A stretch of 64,000 nucleotides of DNA from Pseudopyrenochaeta lycopersici (GCA_003313425.1 NHZP01000079.1:110118-174117); one strand, 5' to 3'; positions 44,654 to 56,365 are shown, counted from the first letter of the stretch. Made by a program: numbers and translations. Notes: generated from the letters alone by a model not told the origin.

Positions 44654-44816
44654 TGTCAGATTGTCAAATACAAGGAAAGAGCGATAAATAGTAGGACCGA
44701 TAACTGTTGCGATCTACGGAACCTCCGGAAGCAGAGGAGCGATAGAAAAGAACAGACAGAACAACAATAAATAAATAATCAATTTTCTGACCAACACATT
44801 CATTAAAATTCTGACA
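44654..44816 (+). repeat. Solo LTR C (TGTCAGATTGTC...ATTCTGACA)
   Basis: 163 bp. Shares with LTR A the segment GGAACCTCCGGAAGCA near 44718-44733 and both ends. No target duplication seen. Confidence 0.75.
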
Positions 44817-46500
44817 ACAGCTATAGACTAGATAAAGCACTTTAATAAGATAACTGCGGAGAGCGCCTAGGGCGCGTAGAGACTCCTCCTTATTAACGGC
44901 TATAGATCTTATCTTACGTCTAAGTTTACAAAGTACGCAGAGAGTAATCGTATACAGCTTTTTGCCCTCCCTCCGCACACTACTTATCTCCTCTAGCTAC
45001 TTAACGTAGGCTGTTTTCAGCCTCTAAAGTAGTATTATGCTTAGACGCTTAACTAGGCCTCTCGTACAGGCGCAACTAAAATTAGACGCTTAGATTTCTT
45101 AGCAACTCTCTCACAAATTAGAGGGTAGGCGTTTACGCCGCGTACAGTAAAGGGAGGCTAGCGCAAAACAGGCCTCTTACCCTTCTGCCCTAAGCAGGTA
45201 ATCAAGCCTCTAAGAGCCTAGGAGGCTACCCGCGCTGCTTAGGAGGTAATAGCAGCCGTTAACTGCGTACAGGAGCCCTTAACTCCTACTTAGTAGTCGT
45301 CTAATAAGGAGGACGACGGCGTCTCTGTAGTACTTAGGGGCCTCTTTCCTTCTACGCATAGTTAACTACTCTACTAGCTACTAGGCGCTATAGGTACGCC
45401 TTTGTTTACGGAGCTCTCTTAGCCTTTTAAAACACCTTAGCCCTGCTGATTGCCTGGCAATATAGAGTAGAGTACGCTAAAGATAATACGTACACTTAAT
45501 TTATAAGAGAAAGCTGTTGCGTATACACTAAGAAAGTAGCTGCCGCGCGAGCAAGCGGAAGACGTAATTTTAACACTTAAAGGCAGCTTAGTAATAGCCT
45601 GCAACGCAGCAAGGCTAGAGTAAGCTCTCTACTAAATAAAGGCTGTAGAGCACGCTCGCGCTAAGCGTTGTAGGCGTAATTAACGTGTAGTTAATGTTAG
45701 CGGAGGTCCTGTTTACGCTAGAGACTGCTGTAGGATAGCTGCGGAGAGGGTCGTTAACGAGGCCGCTAAACAAGAAGCCGCCGTCGCCGCGCGCTACTAA
45801 AAGGCGCTCGTTAAACGATTTAATACTTAGAAGAAAATACTATTAAACGTACGTAATTAGGGTAAAAAGTTAATTAGGCGTTACTGTAAGGGCTTACTTG
45901 TTACGCGCAGCAGGTTATATATAACTATATTTAACAGCCTAGTTATTAAAACTTTGGCAGATAAACTAACGCGTTAGGAGTACAGAGTTAACGACCTAGC
46001 GCTAGCCGCGCGATTCTAGAATTTGTATAAGAACTCTATACAAATATTAGAGGAGAGAGGTAAGTTTATAGTAAGGCGTTCTATTATAGAGAGCTTAATT
46101 TTAGCACTTAAAGTCGCATACGTTAATGTTAAGGGCGAAGAGGCCTAACTAACGAGTGTGCATTTGTCCTATACTACAGAAGGAGAAAGATAGAGAAGAG
46201 GTTACAGGTATCCTTAGAGGATATATATATATGTTCGTACGAGTGAAGAGGAACGTGCTCCTCTAGCTGCTAACTTGTACGAGCTGGTAAGAAAAGGGGG
46301 CAGAGGAGATTAAGGAGTCCTTTCCCCGTGCGATAGTAGCGAAGCCTCTCCTGCTTAAAGGGCGCAGCCCATTACAGTTAACTGTGGCGGCATAGATCCT
46401 TATACGCGGCACCTGTAAAGGAAAAGAGACGCACCTACGCTGCTATCCTTCCTAAAGGAAAACAAGCAATAATACAAGTACAGGATAGTTAATTTCATGT
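44817..46500. other. Strongly decayed repeat, perhaps a pogo-like remnant
   Basis: No open gene. On the plus strand, 45540-45840 reads through several stops as AVEHARAKRCRRN and VSGGPVYARDCCRIAAERVV, resembling the basic tail after the catalytic domain of Fot1-like transposases. The composition is TA-rich and stop-dense as after RIP. The family assignment is weak and the ends are not visible. Confidence 0.3.
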
Positions 46501-47233
46501 CCCTGAGACGCAGCCCAAAAATAGCCCTATTGGCAGCGACGACGAGGGCTACTCATCTCCTATTGTTGACTTTTATGACTGTATCTCGCCAGAACAGCCA
46601 GAATAGGGCCGTGAGTGATAAATTAAGTGTTTTACGATGTAATTACTATACAAATTACTATACAAAAGGCATTTTACGACATTTGGATCATTGAGCGTGT
46701 GCGATCATTGAGCTAGTAGGGCCGTGCGGAGCACGGCCTTTCTCGAAGAGAAACTGAGAATCAGCCATTGGGGCCGAGTAGTTATTGTACAACAGATTTA
46801 GCTCTATACTACACAACGCGTTGTACAACGTGTTGTACGTACAACTTTGCCTAAGTATGCTCAGGGGGTCCTTGGTAAGTGTCAATCCAACAGTTACGCA
46901 GCGTGTTCTAAGCACACTTTGCTGACATGTCCCTCCGGAATCTGGCTGCTTAGAAGGCCGTGGCTGTGTCGACGGCTTGGAGTACTGGCTTGCTGTCGAT
47001 CTACAAGACGTCGATCACAACCAGACATGGTAATACTAGTCCATGTAATCCTGATATCCTGATATACTAGTATTACTTATACTAGTATATCAGGATTATC
47101 TTAATCCTTGGACTAGTCCAACACTAGTATAACAGCCTTGGCATTGTTTCGACCCCGAAAATCTCTATATCTCCGTCCTGAACACTCCACATGTTCGTGT
47201 ATCTCTCAAAATCGATATCGAATAACCCTTATT
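46501..47233. other. Non-coding region upstream of the fourth hAT
   Basis: No gene seen. Holds TGTTGTAC/TTGTAC repeats near 46810-46845 and the hairpin listed next. It may include the terminal region of the hAT element that starts at 47234, but I could not fix a TIR. Confidence 0.4.
47056..47096. repeat. Perfect hairpin, 18-bp arms and 5-nt loop
   Basis: ATCCTGATATACTAGTAT at 47056-47073 and its exact reverse complement at 47079-47096, loop TACTT. ACTAGT recurs nearby (about 47033 and 47113). It lies 140 bp upstream of the hAT start codon; a hAT subterminal structure is possible. Confidence 0.85.
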
Positions 47234-48269
47234 ATGGACTCGGAGTCTAGCACGTCTCAATTATCGTCATCACAGCCAGGATACCCGCCTTCTACTTCGA
47301 ACACAGCGACCGCACGACTCAAGAAATTCGAAACTGTTTTTAGGAGGACATATCCGGACCCATCCGCACATGCCGTATCTCGTCCTGCATACACAAATGC
47401 CGAACTCAGACTACGCGGAACAAGCGGGGCCGTGCTCTATGTCTGTCTATCTCCAGGCTGCAAATGGAGCAACGGTGGTAGGGGCAACTGCGTCAAACAT
47501 GCTAGACTCCACGGCATCACCATCGTGAACCCGAAACGGCTTCCATCACGCAGAACCGCATCCACGGCCTCGTCCACAGCCTCACCACCCAACATTCTTG
47601 GATATATGGTGCCTCGGGGCGAAGAAGCCACTCTCAGAAGGGCGTTTAATCATCAACGCTATATCGAGGCGCTAATATCGCTCTTTACGGTTCATCGATT
47701 ACCTTTTTCGGCGATTGAATATGGTGCCATTAAGGAGTTTGCCCTCGCATGTAATCCGAACATCGAAGACATGCTGCTTAGCAATCGCCCTATGCTTATG
47801 CGGCATCTGAAAGCTAATTATTCGCTCTATAGTGATCAATTGAAGGAGTCCCTTCAAACAACAATGTCTATGATTCATTTTAGCACTGACCTCTGGACGT
47901 CGCCACACAAACATTCAATACTCGCTATATGCGTACAATGGCTTGATGCTGACTACAACCTTCGAAAAGCTCTTCTCGGGCTCGCGGAGTGCCGGTATTC
48001 TCATAGTGGTTCTACGCAGGCTGCAATAATCATGGAATACTTCGAGATGTACAGAATTACCCATCGCCTCGGCTACCATACTGCGGACAATGCCACTTCG
48101 AACGACGCCTGTTTACGGGCAGTATCTGCAACACTAAGGGACGAACATAATGTCACATTTGACGCTGTACATCGCCGAGCCCGCTGCATAGGACATATTA
48201 TCAACCTGTCCCTTCAAGCCTCCCTTCTCGCACGTTCAAAAGAAGCCCTTGCGGCAGCCATCGCAGCCA
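47234..48269 (+). pseudogene. Fourth hAT transposase, 3'-truncated
   Basis: Open frame from ATG 47234 (MDSESSTSQLSSSQPG; the frame is also open upstream to an ATG at 47138). A BED-like finger region (LYVCLSPGCKWSNGGRGNCVKHARLHG), then MIHFSTDLWTSPHKHSILAIC, HTADNATSNDACLRAV and RRARCIGHIINLSLQASLLA. The catalytic C-terminal third is absent: after 48277 comes the fifth hAT, and beyond that a pogo tail. Up to its truncation it has no stop codon, so it was cut off without prior RIP-type damage. Confidence 0.85.
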
Positions 48270-48277
48270 GACATGTC

Positions 48278-51200
48278 GACAATCAAGCTTCTATCAAGCA
48301 CTTGATTGTTTGGCTTGATTACATAAGCATTCCAACAAGTCAAGCCTTCCCATAGTAATTTGTTAGCCAAATCAAGCCTTGAGGGAAGGCTTGATTGATA
48401 GGCTTGGCTGGCTTAATGTCTAGGTAGCAATTTTTGATGAGGTTGCTGACTTTGCTGTATGCGCTATATCGCGATAATTTCTTAGGGTTGTCGTTAGCTT
48501 AGTAAGCATAGCACCTTACCTAGCTATCCACTATCTCAACTTTGACGCGTTATTATATATTTTTGAGCAGCTCTACCTGCTCAATTTTAGTGTTGTTACT
48601 TGATCTCTTCGTTAATATAGCACTACCTAGCCTAAAACACGCCCGCAATAGTACTACTCGCAGCAATACTATTGTTCCTAACAAGCGCGTTAAAGTCGCT
48701 GCTCAAGGCACTTCTACGCGACCTGCTAAGGTTGATAATAGCCAGTAGCTATCACAACGTCTATCACCGCGTAAAGCCCTAGGTACCGCATCCCAGCCGT
48801 CCGAGGCGCCCACGTTCGAGTCGCAGTTGCGCGAATCCCAGCTTGAAGGCGCGATCGCAATGCCCACTGAGGGCAGCAAAGCTGTTACAGTGAGTACAGC
48901 AGAGGACAGCAACAGTGGTGGTAAGGGATTTGATGAGCACCTTACAGGCGACTATAACGGTATTAATTGGACGCGTTTACCTAAATATATGAAGCCGTTA
49001 GCTACGCAGAGAGGAAAGAAGAGCTGGGTATACCAACATGGCTATCGCGTCGCGCTGCATAAGGACCCATCTAGGATCTTCTTCATCTGCCGCTTTTGCC
49101 ATCAACGCAAGATTATAGACGCTGGTGGCCCTGGTGTTTATGAGACAACGCAATCAACGTCAACCTCAGCGCGCCACCTCGAACAGCAGAAGCGCGGCCA
49201 TAACCATCAGGCGCCTAGCAAGGCAATATACGAAACAAAGAGTTGGCTACGGAGCGTCCTCAAGGATAGCAGGGTTAAGGTGTCCCAAGACGTCGCTAAC
49301 GAGCTTGCTGGCTTCGATATTCAGAAGTTTCGACTCGCCGCTGTCAGCTGGTTGGTAGAGAATAACCATCCGCTCAAGGAGTTTGAAACACCTGCTTTTC
49401 GCCAGTTGGTCGCAGCAGCAAACCCACAAGCAGAAGCGGCTTTATGGTCTGCCCATAGTAGCGTTTCTCTATACGTTATGCGGCTCTACGACTATATGTT
49501 GCCTCGGGTTGTCGCTGAGCTGTCGCAATTACTTAGCAAAATCCATATTAGCTTTGACGGCTGGACGACTAAAGGCGGCAAGCGTGGCTTCTTGGGAGTG
49601 GTTGCTCACTACGTCGATTACTCTGGCGACGTTAAGGACTTGCCTATCGCGCTGCCGCAGCTAATAGGCACTCATAGTAGTAAGAGGATGACTGAAGTTA
49701 TTAGTAAAATACTGCAGCAGTTTAGTATTAGCCCGCTTACTGTTGGCTATTTTGTACTCGACAACGCCAGAAATAACAACACCGCCGTTCTCAACCTCGC
49801 GCAGCAGATAGGCTTTATCGCACCCCATCGCCGCCTCCGCTGCGGCCCTCATACACTCAATCTTATCGGCCAGACACTGCTCCAGGGCAACAACGATGAC
49901 GCTTTTGATAACGACGTTAGCCAGCTCGCAGACAAGAGCAACTTTATGCGCAATTGGAGACAAGATGGCCCACTTAGTGTACTGCTAAGCGTTATCAACC
50001 ACATTAGAACCCCACAACAGTACACGCTTTTTGCTGACTTTCAGCGTCTCGCCCACCGTGAGCTACCAGTCAACGCTCCCGCTGAGGACCGCAAAATACT
50101 TGAACCAGTCAAGCCAGTTGTTACGCGCTGGAACTAGTACCACTCCGCTTTTGAACGTGCTGTCAAACTGCAGTCGGCTGTTAACGCATACGCCAACCAT
50201 CATATACGACGCGTGCGAGACGAAGACACGTACGCGATAAGCAGAGGTAACAAACTGCCCGACGTGCAGCCGTGGATGCGATCTGACGGACTAACAGCTG
50301 CTAATTGGGCAGTAGTTACCGAATATATAGATGTGCTGAAGCCGCTGAAGTCAGCAACAAAGCGTCTTAAAGGTCGCGGCAGAAGCGGTCGCTATGGCTC
50401 TATAGCTGACATTATCCCAGTATTTGAATATATATTAACTTACTACGAGCAGCGCGTCAAGTCTTACGAGGCAGTTGACTATAACGCGCATGACGAGGCC
50501 CCTGAAGATCATCTAGCAATTAACCTTAGAGCCGCCTGGGCAAAAGCCAGCGAGTACTACTCTAAGCTCGACCTCTCTCCAGCGTACTACGCGGCCACGA
50601 TACTCCATCCATACTATAAGCCATACTGCGACACCTCATGGAGTGACAAGCCAGAGTGGCTGAAGGCAAACAACCGCGCGTTCCACGCGCTATAGGCTGA
50701 TTACAACATCCTGCCGCACTCAGCAAAGCGGCCAAAGGTCATCTCTAGCGACATGGACGACGCTATCGATAGCCTCATCAACCCCAGCACCAGCGTCACT
50801 AATAACGTGGGCGAACTAGATAAGTTCGAGAGGTAGAAGAAATGCGAGCCAAGGGTGGAGAAGGACCATGATCACGCCAAGTTCCTAATAAAATACTGGT
50901 TAGGGCTGCGCAGTCGCTACCCTAACCTTAGCAAGCTAGCGATTGACGTCCTCTCTATACCAGCTTCAAGTTGTAAGTGCGAGCGTATATTTAGTGAACT
51001 TGGCGACCTTCTTAAACCCCGAAGGCGATCAATCAAACCTCAGTTACTAGCTGCTATACAGTGCGTTAGACGGTAGCGCAAAGCTAGCTTAGATCAGGGT
51101 AACAGTGCTACTAGGGCAACAATAGCTAATGCTGAGATAGAGGCCATGTACGGCTTATGTGATTAGGATCAGGACAGCAAGTAATTTATATGGGCAAGCA

Positions 51201-51350
51201 ATCTACAATACACCAAACTATCAAGCCACTATCAAGCTACCAAGCCAAGCTGCCCTCTATTTACTCTATCAAGCTAAACAAGTCAAGTTTGCAACACCAG
51301 AACAAGCCTTAAGCCAAGTTTGAAGCCGAGGCTTAATTGGCTTGATTGTC
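48278..51350 (+). mobile_element. Fifth hAT element, complete ends, palindromic 8-bp target duplication
   Basis: TIR GACAATCAAGC at 48278-48288, matched by GCTTGATTGTC at 51340-51350. The flanks 48270-48277 and 51351-51358 are both GACATGTC, an 8-bp duplication that is itself a palindrome. Both ends are crowded with CAAGCC/GGCTTG motifs in both orientations (48280-48420, 51220-51350), probable transposase binding sites. Length 3073 bp. Confidence 0.9.
48542..51184 (+). pseudogene. Fifth hAT transposase, one frame with about six stops
   Basis: A single plus frame from about 48542 to TAA 51182-51184. Finger region IFFICRFCHQRKIIDAGG...HLEQQKRGH; catalytic region IHISFDGWTTKGGKRGFLGV, VGYFVLDNARNNNTAV, RRLRCGPHTLNLIGQ, VTRWN; C-terminal domain LAIDVLSIPASSCKCERIFS. 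In-frame TAGs near 48746, 50135, 50693, 50834, 51074 and 51163 mostly fall where relatives have Trp or Gln, so each is one transition. No frameshift at all: damage is purely RIP-like. Start uncertain (48542 to 48827). Confidence 0.88.
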
Positions 51351-51358
51351 GACATGTC

Positions 51359-51692
51359 TAGGAAAAAGCGTAAGAAGAAGCGGATCCAGCAGGGAGGGAC
51401 CCTATAAAAGGAGGAGGGAGAGGACTTAATTGCTCAGAGGGACGTTGATGCCCAACTTGAGTTGGAGAGGCGTGCGGAGAGGGCTCAAACAGGTGCTAGT
51501 ACAGAGGGTATCCGACGCTGTAAAACCTGTGGAGAGGCAGGACACCAATAAGCGCACGTGTAAGAAAGATGTAGTAGAAGTAAAGGAATAATTTAAGCTA
51601 CTATAAGCTATAGTAGCTTCTTGTAGGACTAAGTTATTAACGTACAAAGTTATAAAGCATGGTGGGGTGGGCGTTTCGCTTGCCGCTCACGT
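51359..51692 (+). mobile_element. 3' end of a pogo-2 family element, one TIR unit deleted
   Basis: Nearly the same sequence as 10155-10501: basic tail, damaged CCHC knuckle (CKTCGEAGHQ, then frame lost), and terminus ...GCTCACGT followed by TA (51693-51694). Its TIR has one 17-bp unit (51668-51684) where pogo-2 has two. The 5' part is missing, replaced by the truncated fourth hAT. Confidence 0.85.
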
Positions 51693-51694
51693 TA

Positions 51695-52039
51695 CATGTA
51701 TATTAGACTCACTTTATACACAGACACACGTCAGGAGAACAATACATGATTTTTTATCACTATCCCGCTTACAGTTTATCTTTACATAGTCTGCGTAGTT
51801 CTAGTATAATTACTTTTAGTATGTAAACTAACTATCCTATATACGGGAGACATACCCTAGTCAGCATAGGATATATAAGTAAAATTCTATAGACACCTAC
51901 AAAAATCAACCCAGTCCTCATTCTTCTCCGCACACACACTTTAGATAATCTATCTTACTTTAGACCTATAAAGTTATTACACGGCGACTAGAAGCCGCTT
52001 ATACATTCTAGAGCTAGAGAAAAAGACGCATAGTGTTTA
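51695..52039. other. Non-coding, no gene seen
   Basis: AT-rich stretch between the pogo fragment and the end of the P450 pseudogene. Nothing recognised. Confidence 0.4.
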
Positions 52040-53748
52040 ACAACGGAAGACGGCGGAACCAAAACTAGCATCTGGAAAGGCGTAGCCTACCAACCAGGGA
52101 CCTTTTTAAACTTAATTTCCCAGTCCTCGTAGATCTTAAACAGCGTCAAGGCAAAGTTGTTACCAATTTCTTAGCCCTTATCAGAGCCCTTATCAGAGGC
52201 GATAGGGGTAAACTTATAGCGTCCAATAAGGCCCGCAATCAAACAGAACAGCTCATCCTGAGCATATTACTCGCCTACACATCGACGCGGACCACCGCCG
52301 AAGGTAAGGAATAAGTAGGCGTAGCTAGATCTCCCGCAAGGATAGTCAAGCCACCTCTCCGGCGAGAAAGAGCGAGCGTCCAGTCCCCAGTAAGCAGGGT
52401 CATAGTTAAGAGTCTAGGGGGAGAAAACAATCGTAGTCCCCCTCAGGATGGGAACTCCAGCAATCGCAGCCAGCTCGATGCATTGCCGCCACAGCAAGGT
52501 GTTAATTAAATAGTAACGAAGAACCTCTTAGACAACTGCGTTGAGGTACTTAAGATTATAGAACTAGAAATCACTCACCGAGTCCGCTAATACGTTGTAG
52601 GGAGACGAAACGTTTGCCCTAATCTTATCGCGGAGACGTGTTTGCATATCCAGATAGCGCGAAAGCAGATAGATGGCCCAGCAGGCAGTCGCCGCAACCG
52701 TCTCCGTTCCGGCCGCAAGGAAGTAGACAGTTTATTCAACCAAGTCTTTGTGAGAGAAATAATTCGACCTCATAAGCAACGTGAGCATGTCATCCCCCAT
52801 AAGAATTTTCCCCTCGTTCTTAGTGTAGCAGATATGCTTATAGCCAGCGACGACATCCTCGGCCGTCTCTCAAACCAGCTTCATGATTCCAGCAATAGTC
52901 CTGACTGCAGGAATTAGTAGCTTCAGAGCAACTTTGGGGCCTATAAGGGATGCTGCTTCTAAGGTAAGCTGGCCTCGCTTCATTATCTTAAACATGTGAA
53001 TGTACGCACGGCCGAACTTCACTTTTGTGTCCTTAGATAAGGTAGAGCCTTTAAAGTTCTGTAACTCAATATTCTTAATAGTATTAAAAGCAATATTAAA
53101 TCCAAACTGGCCTATCATGTCAATACTCGCAGCCGAGACAAGGCTCACGATACTAGTAACCCCATGCATCGTAGCATTAATACCAGCGTCCGCCTTACCT
53201 GGTTCCGTTTACTTGCTGTACCGGGGAAGTGCTTCGAGTGCCTCAACTATCGTCTTCTACAAGGAAGGGAACCATTTCTTCATCTGCGCCAGACTGAATG
53301 CAGGGTTAAATTACTTACGCGCTTCCTTATACTCTTTCCCTTCCTAGATTAGTAAGCCCTCTCTAGCAATATTATTTACTAGGGTCCGCTAGAGCTCAGG
53401 CTTAATAAACTTGTATGCAGAAGTAGCTAAAAGGTCCTTTGCAGCCTCCAGACTGGCAACAAAGATACGTTCGCAGTTAAATATGCTATAGTATCGGATA
53501 AGACCTTTATATAGAAGCTTATTAATCTATTTCTCAATCTCTAGAACCCTAGGTTCGTGGATCAGCCTGTACCAGATTAGCCCTTAATCAGGTAATAGAA
53601 GGTAGTGAAACGGGCTTATGCGCGGTGCAATAAGCAATTAAGAGAGAAAATATAGGCATACGCCTCCTGCAAGCAGGAGAAAGAAGCTAAAGAGCGGCTC
53701 AGAGTAGGAGAGAAAGGTCAGCAGGGGCATAATAGATACAAGATGCAT
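52040..53748 (-). pseudogene. Cytochrome P450 pseudogene, left palindrome arm
   Basis: Minus strand. N-terminal membrane anchor (MHLVSIMPLLTFLSYSEPLF from 53748), the Pro-rich hinge region, SAASIDMIGQFGFNIAFN, TTIVFSP-stop-TLNYDPAYWG, SFSPERWLD and the haem-binding loop FGGGPRRCVGE near 52270-52300. The ligand Cys is present. Many TAG stops at Trp positions and others make it non-functional; introns may add to the apparent breaks. P450s of this type act as monooxygenases on the ER, often in secondary metabolism. The pair with a divergent MFS gene is typical of a cluster remnant. The 3' end (about 52040) is approximate. Confidence 0.85.
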
Positions 53749-54239
53749 AGTGTAAAGGTTAATACTTTCGTCTACACCAATACTAAGTTTCTAATATAGA
53801 GGCTAAGTTTCGTCTTAAATAAGCTAAGGCAGTAGTCCTCTAATTAATAATACAGCAATTTATCAGTTCTTCTCGGAACTGCTTAACTGTTTACTTAGCA
53901 CTTAACTTGCGGCCATTCCATCTAATGTAACTACTAATTGGTCCGAAATTATTAACCAAAACAGTTCCTACGTGCCTGCTTAAGTAGCATAATTTATTAA
54001 GACCCTCTTTTTCTCCAGTCCGAATGTCTTGCGGAGAACTAGGTTTAGGCGCTAGCCACAGTGCTTGTAATTATTCAGTTAAGATATATTTGCATGTAAA
54101 GTGTGAGCGGGGATCGCCAAGGCCCTGCCAAACACCAAGATCGTCCTAATTGATCAGAAATCCTGTACTTTAAATACTAGCTTAAATGTATAGCTAAAGG
54201 CATCTCTAAGGCCTACCGTAATTCCCAGTATAAAGATCA
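53749..54239. promoter_or_regulatory. Divergent intergenic region between P450 and MFS pseudogenes, left arm
   Basis: About 490 bp between the two start regions, so a shared bidirectional promoter before decay (inference from orientation). No recognised site. The mirrored copy is 62501-62991. Confidence 0.4.
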
Positions 54240-55878
54240 ATCAATCTCTATTCCCCAGTCATATCAAACCATCCACGTCCACAGCTACTACAACCCCCGT
54301 GTCTTAACTATAGAATGTTCCAACACAATCAGCCCTAGAAGCCTAACCAGGCCAGGCTCTCACTTACACCAAAAGCCTTAAGATACACGCATAGAGGACG
54401 AGGCGATTACTCTTATAGGCTAGGAAGGCCCCAACGATCCAGCCAAGCCAGCCAACTAGTCTTTTGCAAGGAAATAGGCCATCGTTGTGACCACGTCTCT
54501 TACCACATTTATAGTATCTTTCGGCAGTAGCGTCTACTCAGCTGCAACCTCCCATATGCAAACGGAATTCCACATCTTAACTACTATCTCCTAACTAGGC
54601 ATCTCGCTATACGTACTAGGTTTCGCTTTCGGACTATTAGTATAGGGGCCCGCATCTAAGCTGTATAGGAAGACCTAGCCTCTTTAGGCTAGGTACCTCA
54701 TGTTCTGCTTATTCTAGGTCCCCTGCGCGGTCGCAACAGATATCTACACTCTTCTAACGTTTCGCTTCCTAGCTAGTCTGGCGGGATCGTTAACCCTAGC
54801 AATCTTAGGCGGTATATACGTAGACTTCCTTCTTTATCCCACCAAGCGCGGAATCTCTACCGCCATCTTCAGCCTAGCCACGTTTTGTGGCCCAGTAGCA
54901 GGTCCGATCATTAGTAATATAGTTACTGTACAGATAGGGTAGACATAGACTGTATAGATCACATTAATTAGGGGGGGATTTTTTGGAGCTCTCGCATTCT
55001 CCATAACTCGTAAGACATCCAAGGCTGTCATTCTGCGATAGAAGGCGCAAAAGGTCCGCAAAGAAGCACAAAATACTAGCCTTTATGTGCTAACAGAAGA
55101 TAAAACCCTAAATATATTATTCTTTATTCAGAGGTACCTAACAAAACCAGTCAAAATGTTTCTCTCAGAGCCGATTGTGAGTGTGACATAGTAGAACGTG
55201 ATAAATACTATTAACCCATACAAATAGTTAGTTTTCTTCACAGTATACATAAGCCTGGCTTACGGGATTATCTATTTAACCTTTACAATATACCCGCTTG
55301 CCTTTGTAGGAAAGCGTAGATAAAATCCTATTAAAGGAAGCCTGCCTTTTCTCGGAATATTCTTAGGAGTTGTTATATTATGTGTCCTGCTCGCTTTTCA
55401 CAGCATCTACTACGTAGGTTCTAAATTTACGGAGACCCAAGACTATGCGCCAGAGAGCAGGCTCCCGCCCATAATTCTAGGATCCTTCGTTCTACTTACA
55501 GGTAAGTCAAGCCCCTTTAAGCCATACAAATAACTAAAAGGTATGTTAGGCATCTTTTAGTTTACGTAGACCTCCAACCCAGATATCTCCTAGATCCCCC
55601 AGGTACTTTCAGGCATTCTTATTAGCTGCGGCTCTATCATAGTCTTCATGTCCGGGATAATATACCTTATTAAGGTATACCTAATGCATGCAAACAGCGC
55701 ATTAGCCATCAATAACTTCCTACGCTCTGTTTTTGCGGCATTATTTCCACTTTTTACAATAAATCTCTTTATTGATGCTAGGATAAGTATAGGTAGCACT
55801 GTCGTGGGCGGCATTTGTGTAGCCCTCGTTCCCTTTCCACTCGTTATCTGGAGGGTAGGGCATAGAATCAGAAGTTAG
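54240..55878 (+). pseudogene. MFS drug-transporter-like pseudogene, left palindrome arm
   Basis: Plus strand, one main frame with well over a dozen stops. Readable helices: IVVTTSLTTFIVSFGSSVYS, LGISLYVLGFAFGLLV-stop-GP (a TM2 and loop pattern with Trp now TAG), LGGIYVDFLLYPTKRG, FSLATFCGPVAGPIIS, ISLAYGIIYLTFTIYPLAFV and a final IGSTVVGGICVALVPFPLVI, stop at 55876-55878. The order and motifs fit a TPO1/DHA1-type major facilitator of about 500 residues. Nearly all stops are TAG, as from TGG. A short intron near 55500-55560 is possible (GTAAGT). Start approximate. Confidence 0.85.
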
Positions 55879-55915
55879 TCTAGATTTGCGAGCAGTGATG
55901 CATTAAACCAAACTG

Positions 55916-55942
55916 ATCCTGAAGCAGGCTCTGCTTCAGGAT
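55916..55942. repeat. Hairpin (12-bp arms, 3-nt loop) at the hAT end, left arm
   Basis: ATCCTGAAGCAG (55916-55927), loop GCT, CTGCTTCAGGAT (55931-55942). Around it TGCATTAAACCAAACTGATC and GATTCAGTTTGATTCA form a wider imperfect inverted pattern, as in a hAT terminus. Mirrored at 60798-60824. Confidence 0.8.
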
Positions 55943-56049
55943 GATTCATTAAATCAGGGATTGGATTCAGTTTGATTCACTAATTTAAAGCGGTGATGTA
56001 TAACGTACAGTGTAGCAGTAGTATTATAACTTGTTACCTTCTAATTTAG

Positions 56050-56365
56050 CCTCTAGTCACGCAAGCTCCTGTTCCATAGACTCTATAGCCCTCTGAACTG
56101 TCTTATCTATCAGAAAAGTCTCATAAGAAAGCCCACTCGTGATCCAATGCTTTAAGCACTCCAGCATGTCTAGCGTCTTGATTAAAAGCCTCGTTCGATC
56201 CTATGAGATTGTACGCCGAGAACTACTAAATACACGCTCCACCTCTGCAGACATCGCGAGTATAGAGAATATTGTGATAGCCATTAAACTGAGTTCAGGA
56301 TACGTCTTCTACTACGTTGGCTCAAGCCAGTATTCAAGAGAAGACTGTTCACCAATGGAATAAGG
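56050..56365 (-). pseudogene. hAT transposase C-terminal fragment, left arm
   Basis: The minus strand reads YPELSLMAITIFSILAMSAE, VERVFSSSRRTIS-stop-DRTRL and LDMLECLKHWITSG: the hAT dimerisation domain with one Trp-to-TAG stop. Only this tail is present. Confidence 0.85.
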
